Positions 25,580 through 33,343 of a stretch of DNA of 64,000 nucleotides are shown here, piece by piece. Within the stretch, counting starts at the first letter, position 1. Each line of letters starts with the position of its first letter. The translations under genes were made by a program, and so were the position numbers. Source of the stretch: Flectobacillus longus (GTDB lineage Bacteria; Bacteroidota; Bacteroidia; Cytophagales; Spirosomataceae); assembly GCF_030056705.1 (NCBI RefSeq), contig NZ_JASHIC010000026.1:1-64000 (forward strand), in the 5' to 3' direction. The notes under the pieces are model-generated. The model was not told where the DNA came from. It worked only from the letters and a program-made list of their open reading frames with translations, and ran no database searches.

Positions 25580-27622
25580 ATGAAAAAAATCTTCACCTTG
25601 TTTTTGCTCTGTCTAGCTTTTGTAGCGGAGGCGCAAATCAAAAAGCCCGTAAAGTGGTTATTTAAAGCTACTTCTTTGTCAAATAAGGAGGTTCAGTTGA
25701 CCTTCATCGCCACTATCGACAAGCATTGGCATATTTACTCGCAACACATTGCAGAGGGCGGTCCTGTACCCACAAAGTTCAAATTAACGCCTTCGCCAGA
25801 TTTTGAACTGATAGGTGGGGTTTCGGACGATAGTAAAGTAGTAAAAGCGTTTGACCAAACTTTTGGCATGGACTTACTGTGGTTTGAAAAATCAGCGAAG
25901 TTTTCTCAAAAGATTAAGGTCAAAAGTACAACGACGACCGTCAAAGGTTCGGTGGAGTTTATGGTGTGTGACGACACCCAATGTCTTCCTCCCGATGAGT
26001 TGGAGTTTTCGATTCCTGTGAAAGTAGAGGAAGAAAAAAGTACGAAGAAAGACACGAGTCTTGTACCAACTCCTCAAAAAGATACAGTTATTCAAGAAGC
26101 TAGTACTGCGACTCTTCCTGTTGCCAGTGTAGATACAGCCAGTAAGGTACAAAGCATTTCAGTAACATCGCCTCCCAAACAAGAGCAACAAGCCTTGTGG
26201 TTAACCTTTTTAGCTGGTTTATTAGGTGGTTTTGCCGCTTTGTTGATGCCTTGTATTTTTCCGATGTTGCCTATGACAGTAAGTTTTTTTACCAAACAAG
26301 CCAGTTCAAAATCAAATGGCATTACCAAATCATTGGTTTATGGGCTGTCAATTATTGTGATATATGTTGCCTTGGGATTATTGATCACTGTATTTTTTGG
26401 TGCAGATGCCTTAAATGATTTATCTACCAATGGAATCTTTAACCTCGTATTTTTTGTGATGTTGATTGTTTTTGCAGCTTCATTTTTTGGGGCATTCGAA
26501 ATCATGTTACCAGCATCATGGCTCAACGCTTCGGATAAAGGTGCTGATAAAGGAGGCTATTTAGGTATTTTCTTTATGGCAACAACGCTAGCCTTAGTTT
26601 CATTTTCATGTACAGGACCTATCATCGGAACGCTATTGGTACAAGCAGCCACAATGGGTCAATTATTAGGACCAGCCATCGGAATGTTTGGGTTTGCCTT
26701 GGCTTTGGCATTGCCATTTACCTTGTTTGCGATGTTTCCAGCATGGATGAACGCTTTGCCTAAATCAGGGGGATGGCTAAATTCTGTCAAAATTGTTTTA
26801 GGCTTTTTGGAGATAGCCTTAGCCTTGAAATTTTTGTCAAATGTTGACTTAGCCTATCATTGGCAATGGTTCGACCGTGAAATATTTCTGACACTCTGGA
26901 TTACTATTTTTGCTTTATTGACGCTCTATCTTTTGGGCAAAATTCAATTTTCTCACGATTCACCTGTGGCGTATTTATCAGTGCCACGCTTGTTTTTGGC
27001 TATTATTTCTCTAGCATTTACGGTTTATATGGTGCCAGGTTTGTGGGGTGCGCCACTTGACTCGATTGCCGCATTTTTGCCACCACAGCATACCCAAGAC
27101 TTTGATTTATATACACAAAAAATTGGTGCAGGTAATCCACAAACGAACCAACATCCAGCTCGAAAATATGGTGAAATTTTTCATGCGCCACTCAATCTTG
27201 ACACTTTCTTCGATTATGAGGAAGGAATGGCGTATGCAAAAGCCAATCATAAGCCTGTTATGATAGATTTTACGGGTCATGCTTGTGTCAACTGTCGTAA
27301 AATGGAGGCAACAGTCTGGTCAAAACCTTCGGTACTGAACCGACTACAAAATGACTATGTGATTATTCAGTTATATGTAGATGACAAAACCGAATTGGCG
27401 AAGTCAGAGCAGTATTTTTCTACTTATAGCCAAAAACAAATTACGACTATTGGTAAAAAATGGAGCGAAATGCAGGCAAAGCAGTTCAATACTAATTCTC
27501 AACCTTATTATGTCTTGCTAGACAACGAAGGAAAGACATTGGTAAAACCACAAGGTGCTAATTATGACGAAAACAACTTTTTATCTTTTCTTGAAAGTGG
27601 TTTAAAAGCTTTTAAAAAATAA
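25580..27622 (+). CDS. DsbD-like thiol:disulfide interchange protein
   Basis: 680 residues in three parts. Part 1: signal peptide and N-terminal periplasmic domain with Cys pair VCDDTQCLPPDE. Part 2: central membrane domain with about 8 helices and the conserved Cys in LLMPCIFPMLP and SFSCTGPIIG. Part 3: C-terminal thioredoxin-like domain with FTGHACVNCRKME. A low-complexity Thr/Ser/Lys linker lies around residues 150-200. It transfers electrons from cytoplasmic thioredoxin across the inner membrane to periplasmic partners, plausibly the two TlpA-like proteins upstream. The peptidase gene starts 10 bases after the stop. Confidence 0.9.
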   Translation: MKKIFTLFLLCLAFVAEAQIKKPVKWLFKATSLSNKEVQLTFIATIDKHWHIYSQHIAEGGPVPTKFKLTPSPDFELIGGVSDDSKVVKAFDQTFGMDLLWFEKSAKFSQKIKVKSTTTTVKGSVEFMVCDDTQCLPPDELEFSIPVKVEEEKSTKKDTSLVPTPQKDTVIQEASTATLPVASVDTASKVQSISVTSPPKQEQQALWLTFLAGLLGGFAALLMPCIFPMLPMTVSFFTKQASSKSNGITKSLVYGLSIIVIYVALGLLITVFFGADALNDLSTNGIFNLVFFVMLIVFAASFFGAFEIMLPASWLNASDKGADKGGYLGIFFMATTLALVSFSCTGPIIGTLLVQAATMGQLLGPAIGMFGFALALALPFTLFAMFPAWMNALPKSGGWLNSVKIVLGFLEIALALKFLSNVDLAYHWQWFDREIFLTLWITIFALLTLYLLGKIQFSHDSPVAYLSVPRLFLAIISLAFTVYMVPGLWGAPLDSIAAFLPPQHTQDFDLYTQKIGAGNPQTNQHPARKYGEIFHAPLNLDTFFDYEEGMAYAKANHKPVMIDFTGHACVNCRKMEATVWSKPSVLNRLQNDYVIIQLYVDDKTELAKSEQYFSTYSQKQITTIGKKWSEMQAKQFNTNSQPYYVLLDNEGKTLVKPQGANYDENNFLSFLESGLKAFKK

Positions 27623-27632
27623 TATTAGTCCA

Positions 27633-30449
27633 ATGAAAAAACACATCGTTTTAGCACTATTTGCTTTTGCAAGTAGTCAGATAACTATTGCCCAAACTAA
27701 ACTCGTAGAAAAGATTACAAAGAAAGGCAATGAGTTGGTGATTCCTTACGAAAAATACAAACTTCCAAATGGGTTAACTTTAATTATCCATGAAGACCAT
27801 TCAGATCCGATAGTCCATGTAGATGTCACCTATCATGTAGGTTCTGCGAGAGAGGAAATTGGAAAATCTGGTTTTGCTCACTTTTTTGAACACATGATGT
27901 TTCAAGGTTCAGACCATGTCAAGGATGAGGAGCATTTTAAATTAGTCACCGAAGCTGGCGGAACGATGAACGGCACCACTAATCGTGACCGAACCAATTA
28001 TTTTGAAACCATTCCAAGCAACCAGCTTGAAAGAGCTTTGTGGTTAGAAGCCGACAGAATGGGCTTTTTGTTGGATGCAGTTACTCAACAAAAGTTTGAA
28101 GTACAGCGTGCGACAGTCAAAAACGAAAAAGGACAAAACTACGATAATCGACCTTATGCGGCTGGTGCTGAGTATGTTGCACGTACACTGTATCCTTATG
28201 GACATCCTTATTCTTGGCTTACAATTGGCTACGTTGAAGACCTCAATAGGGTAGAAGTGAGCGATTTAAAGAACTTTTTCCTTCGTTGGTATGGACCAAA
28301 CAATGCCATTCTGACGATTGGAGGAGATGTAAATCCGAAAGAGGTAATCAAACTTGTGGAAAAATACTTTGGTTCTATTCCCAAAGGTCCTGGGGTATCT
28401 CCAACCGTTTTGGCGCCATTTTCTATCAACAAAGATAGATATGTGAGTTATGAAGACAATATTCGTTTTCCTATGTTGCAAATGGTATTTCCGACAGTAC
28501 CATCTTTTCACAAAGACGAGCCAGCCTTGGATGTTTTAGCGGAGATTTTAGGCGGAGGAGCTACTTCTTTATTCTACAAAAATTTTGTAAAAGCACAAAA
28601 GGGCATACAAGCTGGCGTGTATAACTCCACTTCTGAATTATCAGGGGAGTTTACCATGACCGTGCTTGGATTACCTAACACTCCTTTGAACCAACTTGAA
28701 CAGATGGTCAGACAAACCCTTGAGGAGTTTGAAAAAAGAGGGGTAACAGAAGACGATTTAAAACAATTCAAGGCGAGATACGAATCGAATGTTGTAAAAT
28801 CACTTTCGAGTGTGTCTGGAAAAGCTTCACAATTAGCCCATTGCCAGACGCTGGGAGGCGATGCCAATTTGTTAACCAAAGAACATAAGGCTGTTTTGGC
28901 GGTGACAAAAGAGGATGTTTTGAGAGTATATCAACAATATCTGAAAGGTAAGTATGGAGTTATTTTAAGTGTTTATCCCAAAGGCAAAAAAGAGCTGATA
29001 GCGGCACCAGATAATTACACAGCTTCTCATGAAAAGTATCAAGCACCCGATTATGGATACAAAGGCTTGAAATATGTAAAAGCAAAAGATACGTTCGATA
29101 GAAGCAAAAAACCTGAAGCTGGCGCAAATCCGTCTTTAAAGATTCCTGCATTTTGGAAAGAAAAACTCTCCAATGGAATCAAAGTTATTGGTAGTTATTC
29201 CAATGAGATTCCTTCGGTAACACTATCGTTTTCTATCAAAGGAGGACATACGATTTCGGCAACTGATTTGTCTAAAGTCGGAGTTGTACCGTTGGCGGTG
29301 GCGATGATGAACGAGGCTACGCAAAAACATACTGCTGAGCAATTGGATGGCATGTTGAGAAAATTAGGAAGTTCGGTGTCGTTCAATGCAGGTGCTGAGG
29401 CGATTTATGTCCAAGTGAGTTCATTGACCAAAAATCTCGATGAAACCTTAGCCATTTTACAAGAAAAATTGTTTGAACCCAAATTTGCTCCAGAGGATTT
29501 TGAGCGTTTGAAAAAACAACAACTAGAAAGTATTGCTAATCAAAGTACTCAGCCTGCTGCTATTGCAGATAAAGCTTACGGTAAAATTTTGTTCGGCTCC
29601 GAAAGCATCCAGTCATATCCTTTAAGTGGAACAGTTGAAACGGTGAAAAATGTCACGTTAGAGGATGTTAAAGCACTTTATCAGCAATATTTTGCTCCAA
29701 ACGTAACGAGTTTGGTTGTGGTCGGAGATATGACAGAAAAAGAGTTTTTACCGAAAATACAATTTTTAGAAAACTGGAAATCAAAAATATTCAATTTGCC
29801 AAAGATTGCTCCAAAGCCTAATACCTTGAAGCCTACTTTGTATTTGGTCGACAAAGAGAAAGCTCCTCAATCCGAAATTCGCATAGGTTATCTCACAGAC
29901 TTTGCTTACACACCCGTAGGAACATATTATGCTGCTGAAGTAATGAATTATGTTTTGGGAGGAGCATTTAACAGTCGCATCAATTTGAATTTACGTGAAG
30001 AAAAAGGATACACTTATGGCGCACGTTCGGGCTTTGGTAATTCTAGAATCGCCAGCAATTTTACCGCACAAGCTAGTGTAAAAGCAACGGCAACCGATAG
30101 TTCAATTGTTGAATTTATCAAAGAAATCAAGCAATACGCAGATAAAGGGATTACGGATGAGGAATTGACTTTTACCAAAAAATCTATCGGTCAAAGTGAT
30201 GCCCTTAAATATGAAACACAGGCACAAAAAGCTTCCTTTTTAGGTTTGGCACTGGAGTTTGAAGAAATGGGAGATTTTGCAGAAAAAAGAAAGCAATTAT
30301 TAACCAGCCTGTCAGCCTCTGAGATTAATGTGCTTGCCAAAAAATACTTACCCTACAACAATATGATTATTGTGGTGGTGGGTGATAAAAAAAGTCTAAA
30401 ACCTAGTTTAGAAAAATTAGGCTATCCAATCATTGAATTAGACAAGTAA
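27633..30449 (+). CDS. M16-family zinc metallopeptidase, double module
   Basis: 938 residues with a signal peptide (ending near TIAQ). The N-terminal M16 module carries the inverted zinc motif HFFEH (in GFAHFFEHMMFQGS) with the downstream glutamate in the segment around VKNEKGQNYDNRPY. The C-terminal M16 module (from about residue 510, FWKEKLSNGIKVIG) lacks HxxEH, as is normal for the inactive half. It probably degrades peptides in the periplasm. Position after a non-glycan SusCD and a DsbD-like gene suggests processing of imported peptides. It ends before a strong terminator. Confidence 0.92.
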   Translation: MKKHIVLALFAFASSQITIAQTKLVEKITKKGNELVIPYEKYKLPNGLTLIIHEDHSDPIVHVDVTYHVGSAREEIGKSGFAHFFEHMMFQGSDHVKDEEHFKLVTEAGGTMNGTTNRDRTNYFETIPSNQLERALWLEADRMGFLLDAVTQQKFEVQRATVKNEKGQNYDNRPYAAGAEYVARTLYPYGHPYSWLTIGYVEDLNRVEVSDLKNFFLRWYGPNNAILTIGGDVNPKEVIKLVEKYFGSIPKGPGVSPTVLAPFSINKDRYVSYEDNIRFPMLQMVFPTVPSFHKDEPALDVLAEILGGGATSLFYKNFVKAQKGIQAGVYNSTSELSGEFTMTVLGLPNTPLNQLEQMVRQTLEEFEKRGVTEDDLKQFKARYESNVVKSLSSVSGKASQLAHCQTLGGDANLLTKEHKAVLAVTKEDVLRVYQQYLKGKYGVILSVYPKGKKELIAAPDNYTASHEKYQAPDYGYKGLKYVKAKDTFDRSKKPEAGANPSLKIPAFWKEKLSNGIKVIGSYSNEIPSVTLSFSIKGGHTISATDLSKVGVVPLAVAMMNEATQKHTAEQLDGMLRKLGSSVSFNAGAEAIYVQVSSLTKNLDETLAILQEKLFEPKFAPEDFERLKKQQLESIANQSTQPAAIADKAYGKILFGSESIQSYPLSGTVETVKNVTLEDVKALYQQYFAPNVTSLVVVGDMTEKEFLPKIQFLENWKSKIFNLPKIAPKPNTLKPTLYLVDKEKAPQSEIRIGYLTDFAYTPVGTYYAAEVMNYVLGGAFNSRINLNLREEKGYTYGARSGFGNSRIASNFTAQASVKATATDSSIVEFIKEIKQYADKGITDEELTFTKKSIGQSDALKYETQAQKASFLGLALEFEEMGDFAEKRKQLLTSLSASEINVLAKKYLPYNNMIIVVVGDKKSLKPSLEKLGYPIIELDK

Positions 30450-30484
30450 ATTTTAAAGGTAATTTAGTTAAGTTTAGATGAAGC

Positions 30485-30521
30485 AAAAAGCTACTGCTAT
30501 GATATAGTGTAGCTTTTTTTT
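30485..30521 (+). terminator. Intrinsic terminator after the M16 peptidase gene
   Basis: Perfect 10-bp stem AAAAAGCTAC (30485-30494) / GTAGCTTTTT (30509-30518) running into a T-tract. Confidence 0.85.
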
Positions 30522-30640
30522 ATGCAAAAGTTTTAAAAATGAGTTACTCTAATGAGTGGTAATTTTTAATATGAAATTTACTTGTAGAGACGCAATGCTT
30601 TGTGTCAAAAGAGGTGTTATTATAAAATATAGTACTAAAA

Positions 30641-30674
30641 AGGGCGGTCGAAAAACTAATTTCGACCGCCTTCT
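30641..30674. terminator. Bidirectional terminator between convergent genes
   Basis: Perfect 11-bp stem GGCGGTCGAAA (30643-30653) / TTTCGACCGCC (30660-30670). On the minus strand it is followed by CTTTTT, so it mainly ends the lipoprotein gene; on the plus strand TTCTTG follows. Confidence 0.8.
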
Positions 30675-30719
30675 TGATTAACTGTCAATACTCTTATCTT
30701 CTTAGCAAGTTTTAGCTAC

Positions 30720-31370
30720 TTACTTTGTATTTTCTTTGACGATTTTTAAGATTTCTTCAAACCTATATACGGCAATACTGCCATCACTAATTTGAAGCTT
30801 AATATAATTATTTGGGATTTGCTCAATAATTATTCCTTTGACAGTACTCCCATCTTTGAGATATACAACATCAATGAGTGTTTGTGGATTAGAAATAATT
30901 TCATCCTGATGGAAATTCTGACAAGCACCATAATTAACCGTATAAACATACGTTTTATAATCCATCTTACTAACGCCAGGTTCATGCTCATCAGGCTTAT
31001 ATAGGGCTCCAGAAGCAAGGTCGATTACAAGACCATAAGGAATAGGGATTCCTGCTATACCTGTAAAAAATACTAGTGAGGAGGCAAAAGCCCAGCCTCT
31101 AAGTTTCCGCCCTTTAAATGGGATATGTTTAGTGTCACAACCATCCGCTTTAAGAGAAATAACGACGTTATTAGCGTTTTTTCGGCTCATTTTTATGATT
31201 CCTTGACCCCGACCAGCATATACATCACTCACAAAAATTTGAGCATTAGGATTATCTACAACACGGATATGAGCGGTGTATTTGGATGAGCCAATGATAG
31301 ATGCGCAACTAGATAATAAAGATTGAGCAATAACTAAGGTAGAAAAGAGATAAATTGTAGATTTTTTCAT
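30720..31370 (-). CDS. Lipoprotein of unknown function
   Basis: 216 residues. Signal with lipobox LLSSC (Cys near 22). After it comes a beta-rich segment (ARIVVDNPNA-like region at 33-70), a short hydrophobic stretch (GWAFASSLVFFTGIAGIPI, about 91-110) and a C-terminal small barrel-like segment (VVYLKDGSTVKGIIIEQIP) of a type repeated in many Bacteroidota lipoproteins. I recognise no enzyme. It is transcribed alone, convergent with the M16 gene and downstream of the LacI gene on the same strand. Confidence 0.7.
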   Translation of the reverse strand: MKKSTIYLFSTLVIAQSLLSSCASIIGSSKYTAHIRVVDNPNAQIFVSDVYAGRGQGIIKMSRKNANNVVISLKADGCDTKHIPFKGRKLRGWAFASSLVFFTGIAGIPIPYGLVIDLASGALYKPDEHEPGVSKMDYKTYVYTVNYGACQNFHQDEIISNPQTLIDVVYLKDGSTVKGIIIEQIPNNYIKLQISDGSIAVYRFEEILKIVKENTK

Positions 31371-31552
31371 GTTTTTTAAAATTGTGGTATGTTGTAGCAG
31401 AGGCTGAACAAGAGCAGAACACTAAAACATAGATGATTTATGTAAAAGCAAATAGCGTTTTAATAGATGTTTGAAATTAGTAAAAAAGAAATATTAAATA
31501 GAATAACTATGATAAATATTTAGGTATAGAATAAGAAATAATTTTGCACATA

Positions 31553-32587
31553 TCAATGACGATTTTTCAAAGATGAACCTCGCACAATTAATTCTGAACG
31601 AACAACTAAGGTGCTGATTTGGTTAATTTTTGTATCTTCTGCTAATTGCTCAATCAAACTTTTGGCGGCAATTTCTCCCATGTCTATGCCAGGGTAATCT
31701 ATCGTGGTAAGTTGTGGCTCAATAATTTTGCCGACGGCATCATTATTAAAGCCAACAATCGCAATATCTTCAGGAATATTAACGCCGTTTTCCTTAAGCG
31801 TTTTCATACACACTGCTGCAGAAAAATCATTGGTAATAAATGCTCCATCGGGGCGAGGATTCATTTGTAAGATATACTCTGCTGCTTCAACGCCACATTG
31901 TTCACTCAAATCTTTAATCAAAACATTGCTCTCAGAAAATGGTAAGCCCGCTTCATCAAGTGCATCTCGATAGCCTTTATAACGTTGTTGGTAAACGTTG
32001 CGTGTTAAACTGGCGGTTACCAGCACAATGTTTTTGCAACCCTGTTCTATCAGATGTTTAGTTGCTTGATAGCCACATTTATGATTATCGATAATCACTT
32101 TGGCGCTATCCGAACGCTCTTCGACACGGTCAAAAAAGATGACTGGAATATGTTTGTCGTGATATTGTTTATAATGATTGAGATTGGTCGTGTTAAGTGC
32201 CAATGAAGCTATTAATCCATCTACTCTTTTGTGAAAAAGGTTTGTAGCATTGGCAACCTCCTTTTCATAACTCTCATAAGAGTGCGCAATAATCAAATCG
32301 TAGCCTGCTTCAGTGGTGATTTTTTCAATTCCTGCCAATACCGAAGTGATAAAGTTGCTATTTAGCTCGTGCACAATCACGCCAATCGTATTGGTTTTTT
32401 GTCTGCGAAGATTACTAGCAATAATATTTCTGCGGTATCCCAATTCGATGGCTGTCTCCAAAATCTTCTTTCGAGTCTCCTTTTTAATCGCTGGATGATC
32501 TTGCAATCCACGACTAACAGTCGCCGATGAAATGTTCAATTTTTGGGCAATATCGTATATAGTTGTTTCTTTCTTTGTGTTCTTCAT
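31553..32587 (-). CDS. LacI-family transcriptional regulator A
   Basis: 344 residues. N-terminal LacI helix-turn-helix (TIYDIAQKLNISSATVSRGL) and hinge (NIIASNLRRQKTNTIGVIV), then a periplasmic-binding-protein-like effector domain (DGAFITNDFSAAVCMKTL, IAIVGFNNDAVG). It is divergent from GH115 across a 750-base region with three palindromic sites sharing a GCAA/CG core. The one at 32590-32603 lies 2 bases upstream of its own start codon and suggests autoregulation. The effector is probably a xylan-derived oligosaccharide or monosaccharide, by context. Confidence 0.9.
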   Translation of the reverse strand: MKNTKKETTIYDIAQKLNISSATVSRGLQDHPAIKKETRKKILETAIELGYRRNIIASNLRRQKTNTIGVIVHELNSNFITSVLAGIEKITTEAGYDLIIAHSYESYEKEVANATNLFHKRVDGLIASLALNTTNLNHYKQYHDKHIPVIFFDRVEERSDSAKVIIDNHKCGYQATKHLIEQGCKNIVLVTASLTRNVYQQRYKGYRDALDEAGLPFSESNVLIKDLSEQCGVEAAEYILQMNPRPDGAFITNDFSAAVCMKTLKENGVNIPEDIAIVGFNNDAVGKIIEPQLTTIDYPGIDMGEIAAKSLIEQLAEDTKINQISTLVVRSELIVRGSSLKNRH

Positions 32588-32589
32588 AT

Positions 32590-32603
32590 CGCAAACGTTT
32601 GCG
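32590..32603. promoter_or_regulatory. LacI-type operator, perfect palindrome
   Basis: CGCAAACGTTTGCG, a perfect 14-bp palindrome with the central CG typical of LacI-family operators, 2 bases upstream of the start codon of regulator A. Binding would block its own expression. Confidence 0.7.
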
Positions 32604-32773
32604 TAAAAATACTAAAAAAAATCTTTTCTCTATGGAAGACTCAGGATAAGTCATTCTACCTAATTTTGAAATAACTTTTTTTAAGTTTAAAAACTCTATT
32701 TTTGATGTAATGCTCTGATTGTTAAATTGTTATATATTGGTTTTGGTTATTTTTTTATTGTAGAGATAGAAAA

Positions 32774-32787
32774 TGTATCCGATTGCA
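32774..32787. promoter_or_regulatory. LacI-type operator-like site 2
   Basis: TGTATCCGATTGCA. Its reverse complement TGCAATCGGATACA matches site 3 (TGCAATCGGTTGTA) in 11 of 14 bases and shares the GCAA half-site and central CG with the perfect palindrome at 32590. Confidence 0.5.
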
Positions 32788-32959
32788 TAAAATTGTACTG
32801 AATTTTTCATTTTTACTTAAATAATGAGGATTTGAATATAAGAATAGTCCAAATGTAATATACTCTTATTTTGACTTTTTAGAGGAATTAATAAAATTAA
32901 TCTCTTAATAATTATCAATAATCAGACTTTTTTAGGGATTAATCAAGAAAATAGTAAAA

Positions 32960-32991
32960 TTTAAAAATTTATGCAATCGGTTGTATTTTTG
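32960..32991 (+). promoter_or_regulatory. Promoter for GH115 with overlapping LacI-type operator (site 3)
   Basis: TTTA (32960-32963, one base off TTTG), 20-base spacer, TATTTTTG (32984-32991) matching TAnnTTTG. The operator-like TGCAATCGGTTGTA (32972-32985) occupies the spacer and the first bases of the -7 box, so a bound LacI protein would exclude RNA polymerase. Confidence 0.5.
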
Positions 32992-33343
32992 TGGTTTTTA
33001 TTTAATTTTGCATTCGTTGGTTTTGTACAATTTTGAAAATTCACGTTTTCTCAGTGCCTTTTACAAAATCTATCAAGAATTGTTTTCTAAACTTGGATTT
33101 ATGACTTTGAAAATATGTTGGCTTCGAGCTGCCTTTAGCTCTATGCTATTGAGTTTGCGGTCTTCTATTTCATCTTTTGCTCAAACCTCAGAGCGATATT
33201 TTGAGAGGTTCGAAACGTCACATGGTGATGTTCATCTCAATGTCTTCAAAGTATATTCACTGAATATATTGACGATTTTGTTCCCAACTAAAAATCCACA
33301 GAGTCTCTAATTGTGAAAGGTGTTGAATTTTAAATCTATCATT

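Larger units (their letters stand above)
32604..33343 (+). other. Divergent regulatory region upstream of GH115
   Basis: About 740 AT-rich bases between regulator A and GH115 that hold two further operator-like sites and a promoter (listed separately). An open frame of 109 codons (32981-33310) begins inside the promoter; its C-terminal part starts with a signal-like stretch ending in SSFAQ, but nothing in it is recognisable, so it is not called as a gene. The long leader (about 350 bases from the predicted promoter to the ATG) is unexplained. Confidence 0.4.
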
